Source: Pontederia crassipes
Lineage: Eukaryota > Streptophyta > Magnoliopsida > Commelinales > Pontederiaceae
Reading direction: 5' to 3'
Length of the DNA: 64,000 nt
NCBI GenBank assembly: GCA_030549335.1
Contig: CM060198.1
Span: 59,783,453-59,847,452, forward strand
The translations under genes and the position numbers were made by a program. The notes under the pieces are model-generated. The model did no database searches. It saw nothing but the letters and a program-made list of their open reading frames with translations, and was not told where the DNA came from. Within the stretch, counting starts at the first letter, position 1, and each line of letters starts with the position of its first letter. Shown here piece after piece: positions 44,609-54,976 of this stretch.

Positions 44609-47452
44609 CTATGTCTCTGGGGTCTCTTGTATGGTGGATAGTCTATCAGATTCAGTAAATGATGGATCCAGGAACCTGGCCACAAAAGCCCACATTCTGT
44701 ACACATCTTCAAAGTTTGTAAGGAACCCTAGGGAAGCCGTAACAACCTCCACCCTAATAATGGCATTCTTGTTGCTATTCTTACTGTCATGACGGGTATT
44801 AGATGCAGGCCGACATAATGATGCATCAGTCAGCTCAATGGCGCCTTGCAACTGCTTCTGATTTTCTAATACTCTTATATGACTAAGGAAACCGATGCCC
44901 AAGGACAGACCACTTTTCTCAGCTAGCTTTAAAACAATTTCTGGTTTGATCATCGAACCACTTCTATCTCTCACATTGAATGCAACAGCTGCACCTCTTT
45001 CATATTTTATCTTTGGACCATATATATGGACAAGAGGAGACTCCTCACCCCCACCTGAATCTGGTAATCGTAACTGCAACAGTGATGTCACAAGCCAATT
45101 GACCAAATAACGTAATCTCAGAGTTGTCTTGTTCAAACCCATCATATTTACATGATCAATATGCCTACAGATAATTTCAGGCTCTCTTCGTCCCGACTCC
45201 TGCGCATCATCATCATAACCATAACTCAAGTCATCATCATCTTCAAGTGCAAGTCCAGATGCTTCACCAGCATCTGAATTTCGATAAGTCATTTCTACAG
45301 TTTTGTTGTCCTCTGTGCTGAAAGACACCCTACGCCCTGTGCTTGAAGCTTGTTCATATTCCTCTACCCCAAAGAATCTACCTCCAGCGAACCTGCTATT
45401 ATTAGCTTCCCTTCTTCCCAGAAGCCGAAATTCACCTTCTGTTTCTCTTCTAATGGCACTTTCTTTAACTTCAGCATGAACCTCGGGATAAATATCAGAA
45501 GTCGACCCATTCTCCTGACTAATGTGCTGCCCAAAAATAGAAGGTGAACTTCCTGATCTCCCACCATTGGCAGAAGAGAACTTAACAGTCCGTTTACTTG
45601 AAATTCCTTTAGCTTCAGACTCTTCCTGAATTTCACTAACATGTGGAAACCCAACATGCTTTGAGCCATTCTCCACCTTTTTCCCTCCAGGGCTTTCCTT
45701 GACACGGTTCACTTCTTGTGAGACTGACAAGACGGCTGCATCGAATGATAGTACATGTTCATCATATATAGGGCTCTTGGCCATCTTGGATGTCGCTTTA
45801 GGTGATACCTTCTTATGATTCTTCCTCCCAGCAAACCATGAATGTGGCAATGGAGACCCTAGCTTCCCTTTTGTTATTTGTCCTGAATTATCAGAACCAT
45901 AAGGGCTTTGACCCAACTCAATCCACAATGAATTTTCTGATGATTCATCCTCGCTAAAGACTGGGCTCTTCATAACTTCCCCTATTGAAATACTTTCTGT
46001 CTCCTCGAAGATAGTGCTTGCCCCATCCCTGTCAGAACTGTTATCCTGTTCCATCTCAGTCTCAAACACATCTCTTACTTGAGCTGATGTGTATGCCCCA
46101 GAGAAGGCGGGTAACTGCGATCCTCTTTGTGTTTCGGACATCATTGGTTCATCATTCATATAGACTTCATCATCGTCAACTCCATCCAATACATCGAGAC
46201 CATCCACGGAGTCACTAAAATATTGTGGAAACACTGGAACAATCCTTACCATGCCTGAGCCAGTACCTCCGTTCTTGTGCTGTAAGCTTCCCATTACAGA
46301 CTTTTTTATGAGAAGGCATCCAAAACCAGTTGGATCAGATCCAAATACTCGGTAGAAAGATGTTATAATGAAATCAGGCCTGAAGAGCGACAACCCCAAT
46401 GAGTCCATGTCCTTAGGGCCCAAAGATCCTGCGTCAAGCAAGACATGCCAATTGTTCTGTTGTGCCAACGCCATCCACTGATAAGAGTACTTGGCTCCAG
46501 TCACTCTAGATTGAACGGGGAACACAAACAACCCTGTAGCTGAATCCTTCTTCCGCTTCTTCTTCGAAGATATTTGCTTTCTCAACTCAGTTGAGCAAAT
46601 CTTGAGAGTAGGCCATCGGAACCACGCATTGTACACCTTTGCCCCTTTCTCCTTAGCACTCTGGGCCATCCAGTTAACAGATTGGCTGTCATGATCGAAC
46701 ATTGTTAACAGCCTCTTGTTGGACTGAAAGGGATAAGTCTCAGATAGCAGTTTAAATGCTGACCCTCTACTGAATGTAAACACCAGTCCATACTCATTTT
46801 CCGGAATGTTCAAGTATTCCATTATCCTTGTTTTGATATCATGTTCAGCCGTGCCCTTTTCAGGGCCGCCGTAGAGCGCATGGTTACTCAAGTTAGCAGT
46901 TATCTCTGACAAACTAAACGCCGAGGACTCCCATTCCTCAAAGTTCTGGAGTTGAGAGAAGAGACCGAAGCCACAGTAGTCGAGGCATACCTTGGAGCCA
47001 GCTTCGGCGAGGTGGGAGTACTCGTCCAGCCTCAGTTCATCGATCCGATTAGAGGTTTGGTACTTGGGATACATGGTGAGGAACTTGGCCAAGGCCTCGT
47101 TGTAGTCCGGAATAGAGTCGGCGGAGTGGAAGGCTCGCTCGGCCGCCAGCGCAGTGGCCTGGAGGAACTCCCGCTGAGCATAGAGGCGGGCAAGGGAACG
47201 TGACCGGCCGATGGAGCCGCCACCCTCGTTATCCAAGACCTCTGGGTCCACGTCCTGAGACTTGGAGAGAGAGCCGTCCTCGGACGCCTCCTCGAGGGCC
47301 TCCCGGAGCTTGTTCTCCTGCAGCTGCCGGAGCATCGAGGGGCGCCGCCTGCCGCCGTCCTCGGACACGCCCGAGCCGCTGTCCCGCCACTTCTTCTTGT
47401 CCAGGAGCAGCGCCGCACAGTGGGAGATGGGCTTCCACAAAGACAGATGCAT
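44609..47452 (-). CDS. MOCOS-like PLP-fold protein (molybdenum cofactor sulfurase family)
   Basis: This intronless 947-aa frame starts [20 protein letters not shown], the start of plant proteins annotated as molybdenum cofactor sulfurase or PLP-dependent transferase superfamily (Arabidopsis At2g23520/At5g66950 type). An aminotransferase class V fold is seen at about 140-400: [35 protein letters not shown] and [21 protein letters not shown] long Ser-rich, low-complexity linker follows (about 420-760). Then comes a C-terminal fold segment (about 770-930, [38 protein letters not shown]). The residue I align to the PLP-binding lysine of true MOCOS (SFYK) is Arg368 here. The MOSC domain of ABA3 is not evident. 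Biochemical role is uncertain: sulfurase activity should not be assumed from the name. Confidence 0.9.
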   Translation of the reverse strand: MHLSLWKPISHCAALLLDKKKWRDSGSGVSEDGGRRRPSMLRQLQENKLREALEEASEDGSLSKSQDVDPEVLDNEGGGSIGRSRSLARLYAQREFLQATALAAERAFHSADSIPDYNEALAKFLTMYPKYQTSNRIDELRLDEYSHLAEAGSKVCLDYCGFGLFSQLQNFEEWESSAFSLSEITANLSNHALYGGPEKGTAEHDIKTRIMEYLNIPENEYGLVFTFSRGSAFKLLSETYPFQSNKRLLTMFDHDSQSVNWMAQSAKEKGAKVYNAWFRWPTLKICSTELRKQISSKKKRKKDSATGLFVFPVQSRVTGAKYSYQWMALAQQNNWHVLLDAGSLGPKDMDSLGLSLFRPDFIITSFYRVFGSDPTGFGCLLIKKSVMGSLQHKNGGTGSGMVRIVPVFPQYFSDSVDGLDVLDGVDDDEVYMNDEPMMSETQRGSQLPAFSGAYTSAQVRDVFETEMEQDNSSDRDGASTIFEETESISIGEVMKSPVFSEDESSENSLWIELGQSPYGSDNSGQITKGKLGSPLPHSWFAGRKNHKKVSPKATSKMAKSPIYDEHVLSFDAAVLSVSQEVNRVKESPGGKKVENGSKHVGFPHVSEIQEESEAKGISSKRTVKFSSANGGRSGSSPSIFGQHISQENGSTSDIYPEVHAEVKESAIRRETEGEFRLLGRREANNSRFAGGRFFGVEEYEQASSTGRRVSFSTEDNKTVEMTYRNSDAGEASGLALEDDDDLSYGYDDDAQESGRREPEIICRHIDHVNMMGLNKTTLRLRYLVNWLVTSLLQLRLPDSGGGEESPLVHIYGPKIKYERGAAVAFNVRDRSGSMIKPEIVLKLAEKSGLSLGIGFLSHIRVLENQKQLQGAIELTDASLCRPASNTRHDSKNSNKNAIIRVEVVTASLGFLTNFEDVYRMWAFVARFLDPSFTESDRLSTIQETPET

Positions 47453-49150
47453 AGCTGTTACGCCCTAAACGCCCTCTCTTTCTACGAACCAAGAGCGATA
47501 ACAGGAAGAAGGGTACGAAGAAGCCCTAGGCAACCATGAGATTGCGATCAAAGGCCGCAGCCTTCGGAACAGATCCGACCAAAGATGCCAGAAAAATAAA
47601 CAATAATCCAAACGCTGGATTGAGAGGGAGAGAGAGAGCAAAGGACGTTGAAATCAAAGAAGAAGAAGAATCAGAGAAAGGAAAGAATTCAAACCCCCCA
47701 AAATATCCGATTCCGCCATTTGAGAACCAGAGACGCCATTCAATTTAAAGAGAAGGGGAGAAAAGAACCAACTTGAGGAAAAGAGGATACAAAAAGATAA
47801 AGAAGGCTTTTTGCTCTCATGTTTCATCAGATCAGATGTCAAATGGCCAAAGTTAGAGCCATGCCCATTCAAACCAAAGAGAAAGAAGAGGGAACAGAAG
47901 ATAGATCCACAAAGAGATGGAAGGAAGAGAGAGAGGGGGAGAAGCAAGAACCACAAGTTCCAAAGGAACCCTAATTAATGGAGGTGCAGAGAGGGGGGAA
48001 GCTGAACTGAAGCAGCAGTAACAGACAGCAGGAGCAGCAGCCAAAAAGGGGGAATTCAGACCTTCTCCTCTTCTTTCTTCTCCCTTCCCCACAAATCAGA
48101 TCCCCAAGACCTCCCGGACCTATTTCTCCAGCTGACCAGATTCTCAACACTTTGTTTCTCCTCTCTCTCTCTCTATCTGTCTATCTACTTCCCGGCTTGG
48201 TTGCTGAAAGCCTACTAACTTTCTCTCTCCTTCCAGCACTGTGGTGTTTGTTTACTTGAATATTTTAGCAGAAGTGCATGTATGAATCTACAACATCACC
48301 ACCAACCTCTCCCTGCAACCAAATTAAAAGCGCTCTCTCTCTCTCTCTCTCTCTCACCATCCTCCACCATCACCACCACAATTTGCAGCTCTCTTCTCTC
48401 ATCTCACAGTGGTCAATAGATGCAAAAGTGTGCATTCATTGGCTTCTCTCTCCTCATACCCTTTCACACGACAGTAAATGAATAAATAATATAAACAGTA
48501 AATAATAATAATAATAATAAATCGTCTAATTATTTATTATTGCCTGATAAATTAGGAAGAGGAAACAAATTTAATAAACATAAAAGAAAATATTTGCTCC
48601 TTTGACTTCTGCTCAAGTGCCTGATGGAGCCATCCATTTGAGGAAGAATGAGAAAGTGGCTTTCACTTTTGCCACCATCTCTCTCTCTCCTCCTCCTCCC
48701 CTCCTCGATTCTTTCTCTCTCCATCGTATGAAGTCAAATCGACCCACAGCCCTGATGGATATAAACCAATATCTTTTGAATATAAATGTTTACTTTTTTC
48801 TATTACTTCATTTGGATTCACATTTTAAGGCATTGAAATCCCAATAAAGTTAAATAATTAGGATTAGCAAAAATACCAAGAAATGTTAACAAAGTATGAG
48901 CACTTAACCTAAGTTCTCTTTTATCATGTTATTTGGTTAGTTCCTTTTGTATTTTTTTTTCTTTTCTAGATAAAAAAAATCTCTCCGAATTGTTGTTGGA
49001 TCTCTTTTTTTTTCTCGGTCTAATGGTAGTTCAAGGTTTGTTCTTGAAAATTTTAATAACGTTTTAAACAAATAATTATATGGGCACATATATTGTCATT
49101 TTATTTATGAATAATTGAAAAATATATAACAAAGATGTAATGGAATTCTT
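47453..49150 (-). promoter_or_regulatory. Upstream region and leader of the MOCOS-like gene
   Basis: Upstream of the ATG at 47452, about 800 bp of purine-rich sequence (TC-rich when read on the gene's strand) extends to about 48250 and probably includes the 5' UTR. CT microsatellites occur at 48152-48174 and 48331-48355. No second gene is recognised. Confidence 0.4.
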
Positions 49151-49157
49151 TCTGCGA

Positions 49158-49266
<109 letters not shown>

Positions 49267-49848
49267 ACGTTGAAGTTAGACATAGTTTCTTTTTTAGTCG
49301 GTCGTCGACAACCCAATTCATAAGTTAAATGTCGACTTATTATTGAGTCCAATAAACTCGACATCAAAACTTTAAGGGTTCAAATAATTGACTTTTCCTC
49401 ACAAATTTATCTATCAAGCATAAAGTATTCCATATACATACTCGTAAAACAAAAAAAAAAGTCAGCACGATTATTGCACTTTAATAGGCACCATTTACAT
49501 AGTCAATGTGGTCACAATCAAGATTAGTGCAATTAAATTTATCATACGATCTATCTAATCACTTATTATATGCTAATTAATTATCGTACCTAACACAAAG
49601 GCAACAGGGCAACCAAGCCATGTTAATGTCACTTGAATTCCTGTTATCACTATGTACAAACGAAAGAACAAATTAAGTGTGCTGCACCAACTCTACATGT
49701 CCCCTTTTTTTTTTTGTTTCTTATGCTAAAAGTTTTATTGTCATCCCCAAAATTTTAATATTTTTTCATATCATATAATATATTATAGTAAATGTGCTCT
49801 TAGTTTAGAATCTAACCAAGTGGAATTTATTCTTTGGCCAATTGTTAC

Positions 49849-49852
<4 letters not shown>

Positions 49853-49884
<32 letters not shown>
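49853..49884. repeat. (GA)n microsatellite
   Basis: GA run of about 30 bp. Confidence 0.9.
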
Positions 49885-49887
<3 letters not shown>

Positions 49888-49987
49888 CTACGTGGTTGAG
49901 TGAGTGATAGGGGTCACATGGAAGTCAGCCTGTTATTGAGGGATGAAGTTAAAACATTTTCCATGCAAAAAACTTGTTTTTGCGTGT

Positions 49988-50006
49988 GGGGGGGGGGGGG
50001 GGGGGG
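49988..50006. repeat. Poly-G tract
   Basis: About 19 consecutive G, unusual in such AT-rich DNA. It could form G-quadruplex structure and is prone to sequencing-length error. Confidence 0.9.
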
Positions 50007-50169
50007 AATTAATTAAGTAATTAAACATCGAGATTGGGGACATGGAGTTCTTCTTTTGATTATTATGTCCCATGTCAACGCATGCAGCTTAAATTGGTAC
50101 ATGTTTTGTAGTATATATAATTACTTAATTTGTAGCTCTTGTTTCATCCAATCGAGGGGCACAGTAGCC

Positions 50170-50396
50170 TTTGTCTCGTGACCGATGTCACATTTTAATA
50201 GTTTTGTCAATTATATAATTTGTCCACAATTTTTTTGTCCCTCGCATAAGAAATATATATAAATTAAATGATATATATATCTTTGTCTCGTGACCAATGT
50301 CACATTTTAATACTCTTGTTAATTATATAATTGTCCACAATTTTGTTGTCCCTCGCATAATCTATAAGAAATATAAATTAAATGATATATAATTAT
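50170..50396. repeat. Tandem duplication of a ~112-bp unit
   Basis: ctttgtctcgtgacc(g/a)atg begins both 50169-50280 and 50281-50396. The rest (cacattttaata, tccacaatttt, tccctcgcataa, aattaaatgatata) matches in order with small indels. The unit is non-coding. Confidence 0.8.
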
Positions 50397-50491
50397 GAAC
50401 TGAAATAGAATGGCTACTATAATTAGTTGTATCAAATATCTCAACGGATAACTATTTGATCGTTAATATATAATTTTAAAATGATAAATTG

Positions 50492-50492
<1 letters not shown>

Positions 50493-50528
<36 letters not shown>
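50493..50528. repeat. (TA)n microsatellite
   Basis: Pure TA run of about 36 bp. Confidence 0.95.
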
Positions 50529-50532
<4 letters not shown>

Positions 50533-50971
50533 TTCATTGTTATATGCATTGATATTTGTATTACTTAATTTATGATATTTTGTTTTGGATAGTAATATTT
50601 TTGAAATACTATTTCACGAAAAAAGATGATTATTTTAAAATAAACTATAAAAAGTTCTTATTTATGTTGATAACTAAATTTAAAGATGTGAAATATTAAA
50701 ATAAAAAACTGATACATGATATTCCAAAATTAAATAATTTTTTATTAAATAGAATAATGTATATTAGGTGTAAAATATTCTATAAACTATTGGGAATAGC
50801 GTTTATTCTCTAAACTCTATTTTTTTAAAAAAACATACTTGTCAAATATCTTGATTATACCTTTGACTTTGTCAAAACTGTATTTGCTACTTGAAATGAT
50901 CTTTTTTATATATACCAAATAGTGGAGAAGGAGTTTGACTGTGTTAAAGCATCTGAGCTAGTGGCAAGTTC

Positions 50972-51667
50972 ATGAGGAAGAACAAGGGGTGGCGCCCCCC
51001 TCACAAGCTCGTCGAACGCATGTTTCAGACCTCAACAATGCTCCACAGGCATAGGCCGTCATCGTTTCTTCATTGCCTATGGGTACTCGCCACCGTCGCC
51101 ATCTTCGTGCTTGGCGCTGTGGACGCGACGTCATTCAACTTCCGGTCGCTGATGCTTGGCAGCTTGAAGCTTCTCGATGACATAAGCATAGCAGCATCCG
51201 TCTCGCTCGTGACCTACCCATGCTCACATCCGACGTCGGCCGCACCCTGTTCGCGGACCCGTACGCCTCCGGCACTGGACCACCGGACTTCCCCTCCCCT
51301 TCTCCACCTTCTTCTCCTTCTGGGTGACCGACCTCAACCCCTCCTCCATTGGCAGGGGCTTGCCTTCGTGCTCACCTCAGACGACTCCTCCGTCAGCGAT
51401 GCTAGCGGGTTCCTCGGCGTCGTCAATGCTACGGGCCGCCTGCGCGTCGTCCGTCGTCACCATGGAGTTCGACACTGTCATTGTTTGAAGTTCGAGGACA
51501 TCAACGGGAACCACGTCAGGCTCGACCTCAACAGCACGGCCTCGGCGCAGGCCGCCGACCTTGACTCCGTCGGCATCGATCTCAAGAGTGGTGACCTCAT
51601 GCACGCCTGGATCGAGTATGGCGGGGGCGATGGCTTTGGGGTGCTGTGCATTTTTCTTGTTTATTAA
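50972..51667 (+). pseudogene. L-type lectin receptor kinase fragment, frameshifted and truncated
   Basis: A signal peptide-like MLHRHRPSSFLHCLWVLATV is followed by the legume-lectin start ATSFNFRSLMLGSLKLL. Then come GLAFVLTSDDSSVSDASGFL, GVVNATGR, FEDINGNHVRLDLNS and AADLDSVGIDLKSGDLMHAW, as in the lectin domain of LecRK clade VIII/S.7-type kinases. Part of the domain can only be read in another frame (TLFADPYASGTGPPDF and FSTFFSFWVTDLNPSSIG at about 51240-51350; SSVVTMEFDTVI near 51445). At least two paired frameshifts are therefore present, even though one frame stays open. The sequence stops after WIEYGGG: the rest of the lectin domain, the transmembrane segment and the kinase are missing. 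It is a 5' fragment, probably non-functional. Confidence 0.85.
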
Positions 51668-52350
51668 TTTTTATATTTATTATGTATTATTTTAAAGGTT
51701 AGAGGGGTAATTTAAACTTTTCATAAATATAAAAAAATAAAATTAATGGGAAACACGGCAAAAGTCGACGGAATAATCAAATTAAATAAATTATGAGAAT
51801 TTAGGAACTCAAAAAATGAAGTTCGTATTTTAAAGTTAGATGTGAAAAATCGTGATAATTTAAGAACGGTCGAAAGAAATAACACATATCTTTTTATAAT
51901 AATAATAAAAAAGGTCAAAACCTAAACCTTTTCCACCATCTCTTTGACATCTTCCGTAGACACTTCATAATTCATATATAATGGAAGTAAAACTTATGCA
52001 AATTCAAAAGTTGGTGTCATAGTCATCCAGCATGTCTTAAATATCTAGCATATGAAGCCCCATTATGTTCATGTGACATCATTTATCAGATCAATCGGAT
52101 TCATGGTCCACGTATGACAAGAACAGAAGGTGTTTTTATATGTGAGAAATATATCGCATCAAGCATATATATCCTTTTCAAAAATTGCCACTATTTTCCT
52201 TGGCCTAACTCTGCGTTGACCGCACCATTTGTTTAATATAATTAGAGAAAGATCAACGTGATTACTTCAGCCAATATTTCACATCTAAGAACTTGATTGC
52301 CTGCATCGTTCAATATTGACCATGGTGTGGTTGATCTGAAACCCTGCTGA
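51668..52350. other. AT-rich intergenic DNA
   Basis: Nothing recognised. Confidence 0.4.
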
Positions 52351-54976
52351 CACTACAAGAAAAATATCGAACAGCGACGTAAATTAGCGTCTCCATACCA
52401 CGTGACGCTACATAGACGTTAATAGCGTCACAATAGTGTCATCGTTGGGTCGACAAATACAGATGCTAATGACTTCTCAATAGCGTCACTTTAGCGTCAA
52501 AAATATGTCAACGCTAAATGAGGCGCCATCATGACGCTATTTCAGCGTTATTATTATGCGTGAAAATTAAAAACTGGCAGATGATAGCGTCATATTGGCA
52601 TTGCAAGCTTGCGACGCTAAGTTAGCGTCACCACAACGGAGACGCTAAAACAAGAGGCGATATTATATTATATTATATTATATTATAATATATTATATAC
52701 CATACTATACTATATTATTCTATTATATAGTATACAAAAGTTAATATGCCATGCTATACATACATTATACTCTAATTCCTAAATTTTAAAATCGGAGGAA
52801 TAGTGCTTCTTTATTTTTTAAGAAATTCAAATGGTGATTGCCGGAGATCCGACCGTCGGATCATCACAAAATTTCTACCTCCCATAGATCACGGCAACAC
52901 AGATTTTTTAATATTTTTTTGCGATTTTAGGAGGACATACGCCAGAGTTAAGAACCTAGGAAAAAAAGTCTTCCAACGATCTTTGACGTGAGCTCGGCGA
53001 GAATTAGTCGAAACAAAAATTATAGACTCATAGAGATCGACACGAGCTGTCCACCCGCACAAGAATCGTGGCGATCAGAGGTCGAAAGAAATTCAATAAA
53101 ATGGGCAAAGTTTCGAAATAGAAATGATCGGTTCTCCGCGGTCCTAGTTCAGATTGCTACGAAAAAAATAGGCGTTTCGAAGGTCTCGAGAAGATTGGGC
53201 AGCGCAAACACTTCACGTTTCACGTGTTTTCCATTTCCTCCGATTCTCAAAATACCTATTTTTTATAATTATAAAAATTCCTCAAAACTTCTGTCCCACC
53301 TAAGAAATCTAAAAATGTGCATTCTAAAAAATCGAACCTTTCGGGAGTGCTCAAAATGGTCCCATTTAGTTGACATAGAGTTATCAATTTTTTCTAAGAA
53401 ATGCTGATTTTCTTAGAATTTTTTTGTATCCAAATTTAAAAAGAGTATTGAAAAATGGTCTATTTTTCTTTGTGCACTTAAAAAATATTAGAATAGCGTC
53501 AGAATAGCGTCGTCATTTCGTGACGCTACTTTAGCGACTCGCATTGTCAATGCCAATGCGACACTATATTATAGTTTAGCATCGCAATTGTTGAGTCGCT
53601 AATTTGCGACGCTATTTAACATATTTTAGAAATAATTACCTATCAGAAGTGAATAAACGTGGCGTCACATTAGTGACTCAATAGCGTCGCCAAATTTGCG
53701 GCACTAAGTGGTGATCCGTGTGACCATCGAAGAATGAATCCAAATCATCCTTTTATGTAATCCGACGGTTCGTAGTGCTTTATACTGTGTGGATGTAGAC
53801 ATTTCCCCCTTTTAACCACTCCCCTCCTCCTCCTCCACTCCCCGACGTCGCTGCCGCCGCCTCATCCTCCCCTCTCGCCGCCGCCGCCGTAGCCTCCTCC
53901 TCCCCTCTTCCTCCTACTATTGCTACTTCGACGCTGCCGCCTCCTCCTCTTGCTGCTGCTCTGATGACGCCGACGCTGCCTCCTCCTCCTCCTCCTCTTG
54001 TTGCTGCTCCGATGGCACCGACGCAGCCTCCTCCTCCTCCTCTTGTTTCTGCTCCGATGATGCCGACGCCGCCGCCTCCTCCTCTTGCTGCTCCGCCGCC
54101 GCCGCCTTCTCCTCCTCCTGTTGGTGCTCCGACGATGCCGCCGCCTCCTCCTCCTCCTCCTTCTCCTGTTGCTGCTCCGACGCTGCCGCCGCCGTTGCCT
54201 CCTCCTCCTTCTCCTGTTGCTGCTTCGACACGGCCGCCGCCGTTGCCTCCTCCTCCTAGTGTTGCTGCTCCGACGTCGACGCCACCTCCTCTTCACTATC
54301 TTCTTCTTCTACGCCATTGTCGTTGTCCAACTCCATCGTCGTGTTGGAGCGGAGGAATGTAAAGTTAAGATTAAGATGTTAATTGATGTAAAATCGTTTG
54401 AAATCGATTGAAATGTAAAAAAAATTTGATTGTGAATTGAATGTAAGATTAAGATGTGAATTGAATGTAAAATCATTTGAATTGAATGTAAAAACGTTTA
54501 AAATGCACGAGGATGTCGAGTACATAAATGATGTGAATTTGAATGATGCCTCCGGCGTGAATTTTGTTCTTAGCGTCACATATTGTTCTTAGCGTTTCTT
54601 TAGCATCGCAATGGCGTCTCAATATTTAGTGCCACGTTAGCGTCGCAGTAGCGACACGGAAAAACCGAGTCATAGCGTCAGATGAGCGTCGACAGACTCA
54701 GCGCCACTTTAGAGTCGGAGTAGCGATGCATATTAGCACTTCACGTTAATATTTTTTGCATCATTATAGCGTTGCATTAGCGCCACCGTTTGACGGTAAT
54801 AGCATCGACAAACCCGTGAGTGCTAAGTCGACGCTATTAGCGTCGAAGAAATGGCGTCGCCAAGCCTATGGCGCGAAGTCGACGCTAATGCGTCGCTATT
54901 GTCTTCAATGCCGAGTTAGCGACGCATCAGAGTCTATATTGCTGCGTCGCTGATTGATGATTTTTTTTGTATTGTG
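52351..54976. mobile_element. Non-autonomous CACTA-like (En/Spm) transposon
   Basis: The left end is cactacaagaaaaatat, the canonical CACTA terminus. The inverted right end reads cacaatacaaaaaaaatca, a degraded counterpart. Both subterminal zones carry dozens of copies, in both orientations, of ttagcgtc/gacgctaa and gcgtcgc (52370-52660, 53490-53710 and 54570-54950). Dense subterminal repeats are typical of CACTA elements, where they bind transposase. The interior has AT-rich DNA and a GCC/TCC trinucleotide expansion (about 53860-54290), with no transposase domain. The flanking trinucleotides (tga and agc) do not match, so the exact right border is uncertain. Confidence 0.75.
53860..54290. 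repeat. (CCT/GCC)n trinucleotide-rich low-complexity tract
   Basis: Runs of cctcctcct, gccgccgcc and ttgctgctcc recur. All frames are open in places and encode Pro-rich, Leu-rich, Arg-rich or Glu/Ala-rich repeats. The strand-symmetric openness argues against a real gene. Confidence 0.8.

Noticed and set aside
47032..47492. Frames overlapping the first exon region of the MOCOS-like gene in other phases and strands
   Set aside because: They are shadows of the GC-rich N-terminal coding sequence of the 947-codon gene.
53862..54411. Pro-rich, Arg-rich and Leu-rich frames of 100-144 codons
   Set aside because: They arise from the GCC/TCC expansion inside the CACTA-like element; openness on both strands shows composition, not coding.
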